Assembly (NCBI RefSeq): GCF_018409545.1
Contig: NZ_AP024563.1
Span: forward strand, 1,814,755 to 1,878,754
From: Allochromatium tepidum
GTDB taxonomy: Bacteria; Pseudomonadota; Gammaproteobacteria; Chromatiales; Chromatiaceae
Direction: 5' to 3'
Length of the DNA: 64,000 nucleotides
Of the stretch, positions 47,269 to 56,635 are shown piece after piece. The notes below the pieces were generated by a model that had not been told where the DNA came from, did not search any database, and was given only the letters and a program-made list of their open reading frames with translations. Positions within the stretch are counted from its first letter, which is position 1. Each line of letters begins with the position of its first letter. A program made the position numbers and the translations under genes.

Positions 47269-49332
47269 ATGACGAGCGTTTCGGGGAGCCGACGATCGGC
47301 GAACCTCTTCAAGAATTACAATCGCTTGATCGGTATTGCCTACACACTGATCATCATTGCATTGGTCCTGTTTTTCGCTCATCTGCTGCAAGGCAAGATG
47401 AGTGAGGAAATCGAACTGATCGGTGGCCATGTCTCGAGACACGCCCAATTTTTCGAGTTCGTACTGCGCTCTTCCGCGGATCATCTCGAAACACTCCGTA
47501 TGTCGGCCTCGCAGCGCCTCGATCATCCGTTATATTCAGGCCCTGAGCTGCTCGATCATCCGCCGGGCGCTTGGTTGCAGGAAGACGGTACTCGCCACCT
47601 GTTCCATCTCGACGCATTACCGGCGCCGGATGATGGAGGAAATTTGATCGGCCTCGGAACCTTGCGGGACCGCAGTCCGGAGTTTTATGAGGACTTGAAT
47701 GTCGCGCTACGCATCAACCACGAGTGGAGCTCACTGATCTTCACGCTTCCCAGTGCCGCACAAGCGAGTTTCCTGCTCGAAAAAGAATTCAAGGCGGTGT
47801 TTCCGTGGAGAAATTCTTCGTCGCTTTTTTTCGATCCGTCCCTATATCAAGATCCTGTCTGGATCATGGGGCTTCCATCCAACAATCCGGATCGCGAAAA
47901 ATATTGGGCGCCCGTATATTTCGCCGGCAAGGATATCGGCCTGCTCGTACCCGAGGCGGCCCCTGTCTATATCGGTTCTCGATTCGTCGGCATCATCGCC
48001 ATCGATACGAGCATCGATTATCTCAACCGGATCAACTCGGATTTCACCTATCCACTCGGCTTGACTTTCTTGGTCGATCGCCGACAGCAGGTCTTGGCCC
48101 ATCCCGATCTATATGCCAACCCACTCGAAGTCACTGCGACACCCACGCTGGACCAGGCCGTACCGCTCGATTTGAGCGATGTGATCGATCGATTGCGCCG
48201 CCTGAAGTCGGGGGAACCCGCACGAATCAACGGCTATCTGGTGATTCGCCATGGACTGATCACCGCGCCTTGGTCGCTTTTCTATGTCGTGCCGGAATCC
48301 GCTCTATGGTGGCGGGTCGGTTCGGTCGCCGGGCCGGCCATGCTCGTCGTCATGCTGGGGCTCGTCATACTGATGTCTCTGACTTATTTCCTGACTTCAC
48401 GCGAATTCGTCGGACCGGCCGATAAATTGGTCAGGCACATCGCGGCGGCTTCGAATTTCGAACCCGTCACCATTCCAACGGTACCCAGCGGATGGCGCCC
48501 CTGGTTCGAAACCATCACGCGGGCATTTCAGGAGTCGATGCAACTGATCGCATTGCGTCAGGAGCTCGATATCGCCGCAAAGATCCAACAATCGATCTTA
48601 CCCCGGCATTGGCCGAAACACGACAGCTATACCCTATGGGGCAGGATGCGACCGGCCAAGGAAGTCGGTGGTGACTTCTACGATCATTTCGATGTCGCCG
48701 AAACCCTGCAAGGCATCGTCGTGGCGGACGTGAGCGGAAAGGGTATTCCGGCCGGATTGTTCGGCATGGTCTCGAAGACCCTGCTGAGATCTGCCGCGAC
48801 TCAGGGTTCGCTCGATATCGGCGGAACGATCGCCAAAGTCAACGACGATCTCTCCGAAGAAAACGACGCCTGCATGTTCGTAACGCTCTTTTACGCCATA
48901 TTCGATCCCGGCAGCGGCGTGTTGGAATTCGTCAATGCCGGGCATCCGCCGCCCCTGTTGATCCATGCCGACGGACGTGCCGAATATTTGCAAGGCACGG
49001 GCGGCATGGCGCTCGGCGTCATGAGCGAGATCGATTACAAAGTATCGAACATTCGTTTGTCGCCCGGAGATACATTGCTGATGTTCACGGACGGCGTCAC
49101 CGAGGCCATCGATGCCGCCGGCGAGGAGTTTGGAACACAACGTCTGTCGACGTTGTTCTTCGACAAGCAGACTCTGGATCCTTCTCCGGTCGTGGACATG
49201 GTCTTCGAGGCTGTGGATCGATTCGCCGATGGAATCGAGCAGTTCGACGATATCACCTGTGTTGCACTGCGCTATCGCGGCATCGACTCAGGATTCGATT
49301 CGAATTCCGACCCCGGGGAGACCCCGCAGTGA
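47269..49332 (+). CDS. Membrane dCache-PP2C (SpoIIE/RsbU-type) serine phosphatase
   Basis: A 687-residue sensor phosphatase. Helix 1 (about 19-41) and helix 2 (about 348-370) flank a ~305-residue periplasmic domain of double-Cache type (PVYFAGKDIGLLVPEAAPVY, GSRFVGIIAIDTSIDYLNRI, LVDRRQQVLAHPD); such domains often bind amino acids or organic acids. A HAMP-like linker leads to a SpoIIE-type PP2C domain (432-680) with intact metal aspartates (GGDFYD, VVADVSGKGIPAG, FTDGVTEA, FDDITCVALR). It should dephosphorylate a STAS protein, and a STAS gene lies 4 kb downstream. It overlaps the next gene by four bases. From here on base composition is more A/T-rich than the neighbourhood. Confidence 0.9.
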   Translation: MTSVSGSRRSANLFKNYNRLIGIAYTLIIIALVLFFAHLLQGKMSEEIELIGGHVSRHAQFFEFVLRSSADHLETLRMSASQRLDHPLYSGPELLDHPPGAWLQEDGTRHLFHLDALPAPDDGGNLIGLGTLRDRSPEFYEDLNVALRINHEWSSLIFTLPSAAQASFLLEKEFKAVFPWRNSSSLFFDPSLYQDPVWIMGLPSNNPDREKYWAPVYFAGKDIGLLVPEAAPVYIGSRFVGIIAIDTSIDYLNRINSDFTYPLGLTFLVDRRQQVLAHPDLYANPLEVTATPTLDQAVPLDLSDVIDRLRRLKSGEPARINGYLVIRHGLITAPWSLFYVVPESALWWRVGSVAGPAMLVVMLGLVILMSLTYFLTSREFVGPADKLVRHIAAASNFEPVTIPTVPSGWRPWFETITRAFQESMQLIALRQELDIAAKIQQSILPRHWPKHDSYTLWGRMRPAKEVGGDFYDHFDVAETLQGIVVADVSGKGIPAGLFGMVSKTLLRSAATQGSLDIGGTIAKVNDDLSEENDACMFVTLFYAIFDPGSGVLEFVNAGHPPPLLIHADGRAEYLQGTGGMALGVMSEIDYKVSNIRLSPGDTLLMFTDGVTEAIDAAGEEFGTQRLSTLFFDKQTLDPSPVVDMVFEAVDRFADGIEQFDDITCVALRYRGIDSGFDSNSDPGETPQ

Positions 49333-50978
49333 GGATTGTACACTTTTCAAGAATCGTGGCCATGTTTGCATGGACACTGATATCCGCCGCCTTGATTTTT
49401 TTGCATGCATCACCCGCCTGTGCCGATTCGATCGATGATATCAAGAGCCGTGGAACCCTGATCGTCGGAGTCAAATCCGATGTTCCCGCATTTGGAATGC
49501 TCGACGAAAAAAGCGGCCAAATCATTGGTCTGGAGCCGGATCTCGCCCAGGATCTGGCCGACCGGCTCGGGGTGGAATTGAAGCTGGTTGCTCTCGTTTC
49601 AGCCGATCGCGAGGATGCACTCAAGCAACATCGCGTCGATGTCGTCATCGCCACACTCAATGAAACACCCGAGCGCCGCTCCAGCTTGACCCTGGTCTCA
49701 CCAAATTACTACGAGTCCGGCGCGAGTTTGATCGCGCGTCGTTCCGATGGATTCGAGGATTGGTCCGCTCTGCGCAACAGACGCATCTGCTCGCGACGCG
49801 GATCTTTCTATAATCGCCTGATCACGATCGAATACGGGGCGGATATCGTACCTTTATACAGCGCTGAAATCGGACTGGAGGCGCTTCGCGATGGACGCTG
49901 CGACGGACTGCTCGGTGACACGGCTGTGTTATCGGTGCTATTGCAGGATCCGAATCTGGCCGAACGCTATGAGATGACATTGCCGGCGCTCTATCCGACC
50001 GGATGGTCCATTGCCCTGCATCCGGATGAACGAGGGGGGCGATTGGAATCCTCGATCTCCAAGGCCATCCATGACTGGCACCTGAGTGGTTTACTGAAGC
50101 GATTGGAAGACAAGTGGAATATTCCCAGGTCTCAGTTCGTCCAAAAGATGTCGCAACAGGCCGCGACTCGAGGGAACGGGGGGGCGGCGCCGCGTGCCGT
50201 CGTCAAGGATGACGAAAAAAAACGGATGGCGGAGATGGACACGAGCATTCTCGCCCCCGACATTGCTCGAATCGTCGAACGTGGTGAACTCATCGTCGCC
50301 ATGCACAGTATCGACAATCCACCGTTTTTTTATCAAGGCAAAGACGGACTCATCGGATTGGAAGTCGAAATGGCGAAGTCGCTGGCCGACAAACTCGGCG
50401 TCAAGGTCCGCTTCGACCGTCAAGCGCAAAGTTTCGATGCGGTCGTCGAACTGGTGGCGCGCAAGAAAGCCGATGTCGGGATCAGTAAATTGTCACGGAC
50501 GCTCTCGCGTGCTCGCCTGGTACGATTTTCGAATCCTTATTTGCGCTTGAGACATGCATTGATCCTGAATCGGCTCGAACTGGCCAAAATAGCCAAGGAC
50601 GAACCCATTCAGAACATCATTCGCGATTTCAATGGAAAGATCGGCGTCATCGCCAATTCTTCTTATGTGGACTTCGCCGTAAGAAATTTTCCAAACGCCG
50701 AGATCGAGAAATATTCGGATTGGCAAAGCGTGGTTCAGGCCGTGCATCAGGGCGATGTGGTCGGAGCCTATCGGGACGAGTTCGAAATAAAGCGATTGCT
50801 GAAAAAAGACCCCAAGGTCTCCTTGACGCTTCGCACCGTGACCCTGACGGATCTCGACGATGCGCTTTGTATTGCGATCGGCCCGGAAGACACGGCATTG
50901 GCCGAGTTCGTCAACATATTCCTCGATCAATACCCGAATCAGTTGACGATCGAGAAGGCATTGGAATTCGACAACTGA
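49329..50978 (+). CDS. Secreted protein with two tandem amino-acid-type solute-binding domains
   Basis: A 549-residue protein with a signal peptide (cleavage probably after SPACA). It has two successive family-3 solute-binding modules: one starting IDDIKSRGTLIVGVKSDVP (about 35-265) and one starting IARIVERGELIVAMHS (about 312-545), joined by a charged linker. Each has the L.VG..... and G.E.D.A..LA..LG pattern of polar amino-acid receptors. No ABC permease or ATPase gene is adjacent. It starts at GTG 49329 inside the phosphatase stop. A role as ligand receptor for the dCache phosphatase or as feeder for the downstream symporter is inferred. Confidence 0.87.
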   Translation: MRIVHFSRIVAMFAWTLISAALIFLHASPACADSIDDIKSRGTLIVGVKSDVPAFGMLDEKSGQIIGLEPDLAQDLADRLGVELKLVALVSADREDALKQHRVDVVIATLNETPERRSSLTLVSPNYYESGASLIARRSDGFEDWSALRNRRICSRRGSFYNRLITIEYGADIVPLYSAEIGLEALRDGRCDGLLGDTAVLSVLLQDPNLAERYEMTLPALYPTGWSIALHPDERGGRLESSISKAIHDWHLSGLLKRLEDKWNIPRSQFVQKMSQQAATRGNGGAAPRAVVKDDEKKRMAEMDTSILAPDIARIVERGELIVAMHSIDNPPFFYQGKDGLIGLEVEMAKSLADKLGVKVRFDRQAQSFDAVVELVARKKADVGISKLSRTLSRARLVRFSNPYLRLRHALILNRLELAKIAKDEPIQNIIRDFNGKIGVIANSSYVDFAVRNFPNAEIEKYSDWQSVVQAVHQGDVVGAYRDEFEIKRLLKKDPKVSLTLRTVTLTDLDDALCIAIGPEDTALAEFVNIFLDQYPNQLTIEKALEFDN

Positions 50979-51003
50979 TCGACGATCGAATCGATACGGA
51001 TCT

Positions 51004-52308
51004 ATGAGCAACGACAGCGCGAACACCTTCATCAATCTTGCACTCAATCCTTGGGTCATTCTTGCAAGTCTGCTGGCCGGGCTGACTCTCGGCGTTCAGG
51101 CGCCCCAGTTGTCTTCGAGCCTGGCGCCGATAGGTGATGTCTATCTGGATCTGATGAAAATGATCGTGCTGCCATTCATGATGTCGGCCGTCATCCTGAG
51201 TGTATATCGATTGATCCGGGAGGGGTCCGGGAGTCGAATCTTCGTCAAGATCATCCTGGTCTTCGTGCTTTTTTCGCTCGCCGCCGCTGTTGTCGGCATC
51301 GGTACGATGATGGCTTTTCAGCCCGGATCGGATTTGCCTCAACAGACGCTGGATTCGTTTGGCGACATCGTTGGCGAAAACCTGGGATCGGCAGACATCG
51401 CCATGCAGCTCAACGGCTCAAACGATGAAAAACGAGCGCCGGGATTCAGTTCGCTGCTGCTGAATCTGATTCCATCGAACATCTTCAAGGCGCTCGTCAA
51501 CGACGAGATACTCAAGGTTCTCGTTTTTTCCGTGCTGCTCGGATTTGCAATCGGGCGCGTGCCGAATCATGTTTCGGTCGGACTGACGACCTCTCTGGAG
51601 ACGGTGTATCGAGGCTGCCAGACATTGATGCACTGGATGACATATCTCCTCCCAGTCGTGCTGCTCTGTATGAGTGCCGGCCAAATCGCTCGCAGCGGCC
51701 TGGAGCCTCTGCCGGCGATGGCTCAATTCTTCGCCGCATTCACGACCGCCTCCATACTGATGATCCTGTTGTCTCTGTTTCTGATCTGGCAGCGCGCGCA
51801 GCTTCCGTTGAAGACTGTGGTCAATGCACTTCGCGGTCCTTTCGCTCTCGCCATCGCGACCCGCAACAGCGTCATCTGTATGCCGATCATGATCGAATCA
51901 TTGACCGAGAAACTGCATTTTTCGCGTTCTCAGGTCGAACTCCTCGTTCCGCTCAGTGTGTCCTTGTTGCGTCTGGGTCCGACCCTGTATTACGTCTGTG
52001 CAACACTGTTCATCGCGCAGCTCTATGGCCATGAAATGACCATCGGCGAACTGATGCCGGTCATGGCGGCCTCAATCATGGCCGGTTTTGCCTCGGCGGG
52101 AATGACCGGATTCGCCATCGTCTCGCTGATAGGTGTGGTCTGCGGATACCTGGGCCTACCGTTCGAGGCCGCCATCATTCTGTTTCTGGCCATAGATCCG
52201 ATCTGTGATATCTTGCGTACGCTGGTGTTGGTGATCGCCAATACGGCTTCAGTGGCCTTGATTTGCGCCACACCGGAGACAATGGAGACCGAACCATGCG
52301 CTGCATAG
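51004..52308 (+). CDS. Dicarboxylate/amino acid:cation symporter (DAACS family)
   Basis: A 434-residue membrane protein of the glutamate/aspartate transporter fold: LMKMIVLPFMMSAVILSV near the N-terminus, the family's re-entrant-loop region with TRNSVICMPIMIES in place of the usual serine-rich SSSAATLP, and the C-terminal segment AAIILFLAIDPICDILRT resembling the substrate-binding D...R region (usually GVDRFLDMxRT). Substrate is probably an acidic amino acid or dicarboxylate moved with Na+ or H+, but the altered serine-rich loop suggests changed transport or a sensing role. It lies 25 bp after the binding-protein gene and overlaps the racemase gene. Confidence 0.85.
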   Translation: MSNDSANTFINLALNPWVILASLLAGLTLGVQAPQLSSSLAPIGDVYLDLMKMIVLPFMMSAVILSVYRLIREGSGSRIFVKIILVFVLFSLAAAVVGIGTMMAFQPGSDLPQQTLDSFGDIVGENLGSADIAMQLNGSNDEKRAPGFSSLLLNLIPSNIFKALVNDEILKVLVFSVLLGFAIGRVPNHVSVGLTTSLETVYRGCQTLMHWMTYLLPVVLLCMSAGQIARSGLEPLPAMAQFFAAFTTASILMILLSLFLIWQRAQLPLKTVVNALRGPFALAIATRNSVICMPIMIESLTEKLHFSRSQVELLVPLSVSLLRLGPTLYYVCATLFIAQLYGHEMTIGELMPVMAASIMAGFASAGMTGFAIVSLIGVVCGYLGLPFEAAIILFLAIDPICDILRTLVLVIANTASVALICATPETMETEPCAA

Positions 52309-52994
52309 GTATACTCGGCGGAATGGGGCCGGCCGCAACCATTGATTTCATGACCAAGCTGATGGCGTTGACGCCGTCCTCTCGCGATCAGGATCATCTG
52401 CCCGTGGTCCTCGTGAGTCTGCCCCAGATCCCGGATCGTAGTGCCGCCATCCTCGGGTTCGGCGAGGATCCGTTACCCATGCTCGAACAGGGTGTAAAAC
52501 TCCTGAACCGTGCCGATGTGGGGCTGATCGTGATTCCCTGCGCCACTTCGCATCACTGGTATCAGGAACTCAGCGCCATCAGTCATGCACCGATCATGCA
52601 TATCGCGAACGCCGCCCTTGACAGGGTGCCGCGAACTGGCCGCACACTGATCCTGGCCACGCGCGGTACATTGGCATCGGGCTTCTTTCAGCGCACATTG
52701 ACCGACCATGAGATCGACTTCGAGATCCCGGATCCGAATTCGGATCAGTCCGCGATTGATGAATGCATCCGATCGATCAAAGCGGGTCGGTACGAATCCG
52801 CCGGTCGAGCTCTCGACCCGGTCCTGAAACAGGCCGTCGCGCATGGCGTTACATCCGTGATCATGGGCTGCACCGAGATACCATTGGCCGCCGCGCATGT
52901 CACGACAAAGGGTCTGACTCTCATCGATTGCAGCCTGGAATTGGCGCGACATACGGTGGATCATGCACTTCAACGCGGCTGGAACAGACTTTGA
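52296..52994 (+). CDS. Aspartate/glutamate racemase-family protein
   Basis: A 232-residue racemase: GILGGMGPAATIDFMTKLMA at the N-terminus, and both catalytic cysteines, IPCATSHHWY near residue 81 and IMGCTEIPLA near 190, as required for the two-base PLP-independent mechanism. It likely interconverts L- and D-aspartate or glutamate. ATG 52296, with GGAGA upstream, lies inside the symporter's 3' end (13-bp overlap), so it is the last gene of the operon starting at 46312. It converges on the STAS gene with 20 bases between. Confidence 0.9.
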   Translation: MRCIGILGGMGPAATIDFMTKLMALTPSSRDQDHLPVVLVSLPQIPDRSAAILGFGEDPLPMLEQGVKLLNRADVGLIVIPCATSHHWYQELSAISHAPIMHIANAALDRVPRTGRTLILATRGTLASGFFQRTLTDHEIDFEIPDPNSDQSAIDECIRSIKAGRYESAGRALDPVLKQAVAHGVTSVIMGCTEIPLAAAHVTTKGLTLIDCSLELARHTVDHALQRGWNRL

Positions 52995-53014
52995 CAGCCG
53001 CGATCGCCCCGGCT

Positions 53015-53362
53015 CTAACTGCGCATGGACGCAATGGCCGTGTCACGATCGGGATAGACTCTGAGTATTCGTAAAAAACCACTGGTCTCGAAGACACCAT
53101 GGATGTTTTCGTCCATGCCGCAGAGTGCGAACCGACCATCTCGCTGCTTGGCTTTCTTGGCGGCCATCAGAACGATCCGCAATCCGGCGGAAGAAATAAA
53201 TTCCAACCGTGAACAATCGAGCAGTACCTTTTCGTTGCCGGCGACACGCTCCGGCAGAATCGCCTCCAGTTCACCGGCATTGGAGCTGTCCAGGCGGCCG
53301 ATCAGCCGGATGCCGATAATATCGTCCAATGGCTCCTCGATAATGGACAGTAGTGGCTGCAT
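53015..53362 (-). CDS. STAS-domain anti-sigma-factor antagonist
   Basis: A 115-residue STAS protein of SpoIIAA/RsbV type: GIRLIGRLDSSNAGELEAIL and the phosphorylation segment LLDCSRLEFISSAGLRIVLM, with serines at about 56-57. Its phosphorylation state decides whether it binds the partner kinase. It follows the RsbW-like kinase gene by 39 bp on the minus strand and is a likely substrate of the PP2C phosphatase encoded at 47269-49332. Confidence 0.92.
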   Translation of the reverse strand: MQPLLSIIEEPLDDIIGIRLIGRLDSSNAGELEAILPERVAGNEKVLLDCSRLEFISSAGLRIVLMAAKKAKQRDGRFALCGMDENIHGVFETSGFLRILRVYPDRDTAIASMRS

Positions 53363-53401
53363 GGGAGTTTGCCTATCTTTGATTTCGACGATGGAAAGGC
53401 T

Positions 53402-53836
53402 TCAGGCCTGGGTTGAGGTGATCCGTTTTTCCAGTTCCAAACGATTTCGGTCATCGATACGAATATAGCGGCAAGCATCCATGAAGGTTCGCACCAGATG
53501 CAGACCGAGCCCTCCGATCGGACGCGAGTCAAGGTCGGCATCCGGATCGGGCGTGTCGGCTTCTCGAAGGGGGTCGAAGGGTTGGCCGTCGTCTTCCAGG
53601 ACCAGAAGCAAACGATCGTCGATGAGTCCGAAACTCACACCGATGTCACAGTCGTCATCCGCCTCCGCTCTATCGGCATAACCATAGCTCATGGTATTGG
53701 TCAAGAGTTCGTCGAGACACAGACTCAACTGGAAGATCTCTCGCCCATCGAGACCTCGATCCTTGGCGAACGCTTCAAGCGCCAAGGTGACCCGCTGAAT
53801 TTCGCTCGGATCCCGCTTTAGCTTGATCGTGACCAT
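53402..53836 (-). CDS. RsbW/SpoIIAB-like anti-sigma serine kinase
   Basis: A 144-residue GHKL ATPase: N box in LCLDELLTNTMSYGYADRAE, G1 in LEDDGQPFDPL and G2 in GGLGLHLVRTF. Proteins of this type phosphorylate STAS antagonists and sequester a sigma factor or another target. No sigma-factor gene is adjacent, so the output target must be elsewhere. ATG 53836 (MVTIKLKRDPSEI) matches family N-termini. It is the first gene of a two-gene operon with the STAS gene. Confidence 0.9.
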   Translation of the reverse strand: MVTIKLKRDPSEIQRVTLALEAFAKDRGLDGREIFQLSLCLDELLTNTMSYGYADRAEADDDCDIGVSFGLIDDRLLLVLEDDGQPFDPLREADTPDPDADLDSRPIGGLGLHLVRTFMDACRYIRIDDRNRLELEKRITSTQA

Positions 53837-53911
53837 AATGATTTTCGAAGACTTTTGGCAGGACGTGCACATGAGAGCACCGACGAGATTCGGTGTCAAA
53901 CCGATTCAAGC

Positions 53912-53940
53912 GAACATGAGATTTCAAGTGAACATGAGAT
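53912..53940. repeat. Pair of 11-bp direct repeats upstream of the kinase-STAS operon
   Basis: GAACATGAGAT occurs at 53912-53922 and 53930-53940, an 18-bp period, in the 266-bp gap between the divergent kinase and tolC genes. It lies 76-104 bp upstream of the kinase ATG. The arrangement suits a two-site operator for a transcription factor, which is unidentified. No other feature is evident in this gap. Confidence 0.4.
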
Positions 53941-54102
53941 CCGCTATCTCGGAGAGTGTGCAGTCAATCGCCGAGGACGGTGGCGCGCGCCCCGGCGCCG
54001 GACCGTCGGCCGATTGAGACCATGCCTGCTTGTCGCCTATACTGTCGCCTTGCATCCATTCTCGCGGCCATCCCCCGGCCCGTTCGCAAGGAAACCCTGC
54101 CC

Positions 54103-55443
54103 ATGAGGAGAATTCTTCCGGTCCTGATCCCGTTGCTGCTGTGCGGATCACCTCAGCTTGCGCCGGCGGAGGATCTGCTCCAGGTCTACGACATGGCCGT
54201 GGTGAGCGACCCCAGGCTGCGCGAGGCCGAGCAGACGCTGTTCGCCTCGCGCGAGGTCAGACCTCAGGCGCGCTCGCTGCTCCTACCGAGCCTCAGCGTC
54301 AAGGGCGATGCCGGTTTCTACGATCTCGACTCGCGTGGCGGCTCGATGGGTGATCGCACCGATCGTTACGATACCCAGCAGATCCAGGCCGTCGTCAGTC
54401 AGAGCCTTTACAACCGCGCCAACTGGATGACGCTCGGTCAGGCCGACAATGTCATCGCCCAGGCCGAGGCCCAGTATCGCAATGCCCAGATCGACCTCAT
54501 GGTCAGGACGACTCAGGCGTACTTCGACGTGCTGCGCGCGGCCGATGCCGTGACCGTGCGCGAGGCGCTGGTGCGTGCCGACGAGCGCCAACTGGAGCAA
54601 TCCAAGCAGCGCTTCGAGGTCGGTCTGGTGGCCATCACCGACGTCAACGAGAGTCAGGCCGCCTACGACAAGTCACGCGCCGACCTCATCAATGCCAAGA
54701 ATCAGCTCGGCAATGCCTGGGAGGCGCTGCGCACCATCGTCGGGCCGATCAGCGTGCCCCTGGCGCGTCTCGGCGAGAAGCTGCCGCTGTCCCCACCCGA
54801 ACCCAATGACATCGCGGCCTGGGCGGGAACCGCCCTCAGGTCCAATTACGGCATCCTGGCGGCGATCGAATCCGTCAACGCCGCCAAGGCCACCATCGAG
54901 ATCGAACGCTCGGGCCACTTCCCCAGGCTCGACCTGCAGGCCGGCTATAACGTCTCGCGCTCGGATGCCCAGTTCGGCTCGGATTCGGAGACCGGATTCG
55001 TCGAGCTGTCACTGAACGTCCCCATCTTCCAGGGCGGCGCCGTGACCTCCAAGACGCGCGAAGCCGGTTACAAGTACCGTGCGGCTCAGGACCGGCTCGA
55101 CCAGGTGCGTCGCCAGGTCGACCAGCAGGCCAAGGACGCCTTCCGCGGCATCCTCTCCAGCATCGAAGACGTCAAGGCGCGCCAAGCGGCCATCGTCTCG
55201 GCCCGCTCGGCGCTCGAATCGACCCAGGCCGGACTCGAGGTCGGCACCCGCACCCAGGTCGACGTGCTCAACGCCCAGCGCAATCTGTTCCAGGCCGAGT
55301 TCGACTACATGAGCGCCCGCTACGACTACATCATCAACGGCATCAAGCTCCATCAGGCCACCAGCACCCTGAGCCGTGACGTCATGGCCAAGGGCAATGC
55401 CTGGCTCGATCCCAACGACACAGTTCCGCCGCCGGCCTATTGA
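54103..55443 (+). CDS. tolC: TolC-family outer membrane channel protein
   Basis: A 446-residue protein with a signal peptide ([20 protein letters not shown], cleavage near APAEDLL) and the duplicated coiled-coil architecture of Tol[21 protein letters not shown] and a second repeat with [16 protein letters not shown] and [17 protein letters not shown]. It should form a trimeric outer-membrane and periplasmic channel for type I secretion and multidrug efflux. ATG 54103 is chosen from the signal peptide, with AAGGA upstream. No inner-membrane partner genes are adjacent. Confidence 0.93.
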   Translation: MRRILPVLIPLLLCGSPQLAPAEDLLQVYDMAVVSDPRLREAEQTLFASREVRPQARSLLLPSLSVKGDAGFYDLDSRGGSMGDRTDRYDTQQIQAVVSQSLYNRANWMTLGQADNVIAQAEAQYRNAQIDLMVRTTQAYFDVLRAADAVTVREALVRADERQLEQSKQRFEVGLVAITDVNESQAAYDKSRADLINAKNQLGNAWEALRTIVGPISVPLARLGEKLPLSPPEPNDIAAWAGTALRSNYGILAAIESVNAAKATIEIERSGHFPRLDLQAGYNVSRSDAQFGSDSETGFVELSLNVPIFQGGAVTSKTREAGYKYRAAQDRLDQVRRQVDQQAKDAFRGILSSIEDVKARQAAIVSARSALESTQAGLEVGTRTQVDVLNAQRNLFQAEFDYMSARYDYIINGIKLHQATSTLSRDVMAKGNAWLDPNDTVPPPAY

Positions 55444-55445
55444 CC

Positions 55446-56549
55446 ATGTCGGGTAACAGCTTCGGTCGCAACTTCGTCGTCACCACCTTCGGTGAGAGTC
55501 ATGGCCCGGCGCTCGGCGGCATCGTCGACGGCTGTCCGCCCGGCCTGGAACTCTCGGCCGCCGACTTGCAGCAGGATCTCGACCGGCGCAAGCCGGGGCA
55601 GTCGCGTCACACCACCCAGCGGCGCGAGTCCGATCGGGTCGAGATCCTCTCCGGCGTCTTCGAGGGCCGCACCACGGGCACGCCGATCGGACTCCTGATC
55701 CACAACGAGGACCAGCGCTCGCACGACTATTCCGAGATCGCCGAGCGCTATCGTCCGGGCCATGCCGACTACAGCTACGAGCAGAAATACGGCGTGCGCG
55801 ACTATCGCGGCGGCGGGCGCTCCTCGGCGCGCGAGACCGCGATCCGGGTCGCGGCCGGTGCCATCGCCAAGAAGTATCTGGCCGAGCGGTTGGGTATCCG
55901 CATTCGCGGCCATCTCTCGCAGCTCGGCCCCTGGCGTCCGCGCGGCTTCGATTGGGAGCAGGTCGAGCACAATCCCTTCTTCTGGCCCTGCGCCGAGACG
56001 GTGCCCGAGCTGGAGACCTACATGGACGCCCTGCGCAAGTCGGGCGACTCGATCGGCGCGGCCGTCACCGTGGTCGCCTCGGGCGTGCCGACCGGACTCG
56101 GCGAGCCGATCTTCGACCGGCTCGACGCCGACATCGCCCATGCGCTCATGAGCATCAACGCCGTCAAGGGCGTGGAGATCGGCGCCGGTTTCGCCTGTGT
56201 CGAGCAGAAGGGCACGGAACACCGCGACCCCATGACGCCCGAAGGTTTCCTGTCGAACAATGCCGGCGGCATCCTCGGCGGCATCTCCACGGGGCAGGAC
56301 ATCGTCGCCCGCATCGCGCTCAAGCCGACCTCCAGCATCCGGCTGCCCGGCCGGAGCATCGACCGGCATGGCGCGGCGGTCGAGGTCGTCACCAAGGGGC
56401 GGCACGATCCCTGTGTCGGCATCCGCGCCACGCCCATCGCCGAGGCCATGCTGGCGCTGGTGCTCATGGACCACACCCTGCGCCATCGCGGACAGAACGC
56501 CGAGGTCGTGCCGCCGATCCCGGCGATCCCGGCCGAGCCGCGTCCCTGA
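55446..56549 (+). CDS. aroC: Chorismate synthase
   Basis: A 367-residue enzyme that makes chorismate from EPSP using reduced FMN. Signature segments: [50 protein letters not shown] and [19 protein letters not shown]. It starts three bases after the tolC stop, although the two functions are unrelated; co-transcription is likely. Confidence 0.97.
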   Translation: MSGNSFGRNFVVTTFGESHGPALGGIVDGCPPGLELSAADLQQDLDRRKPGQSRHTTQRRESDRVEILSGVFEGRTTGTPIGLLIHNEDQRSHDYSEIAERYRPGHADYSYEQKYGVRDYRGGGRSSARETAIRVAAGAIAKKYLAERLGIRIRGHLSQLGPWRPRGFDWEQVEHNPFFWPCAETVPELETYMDALRKSGDSIGAAVTVVASGVPTGLGEPIFDRLDADIAHALMSINAVKGVEIGAGFACVEQKGTEHRDPMTPEGFLSNNAGGILGGISTGQDIVARIALKPTSSIRLPGRSIDRHGAAVEVVTKGRHDPCVGIRATPIAEAMLALVLMDHTLRHRGQNAEVVPPIPAIPAEPRP

Positions 56550-56635
56550 TCCCGACCCCCGACCCCGGCTGACTCGGGCCGATGCCGTTCGGCTCTGGAG
56601 GCGGGGGCCGGCGCGTTCCACCAGCGAGCCGCCCA

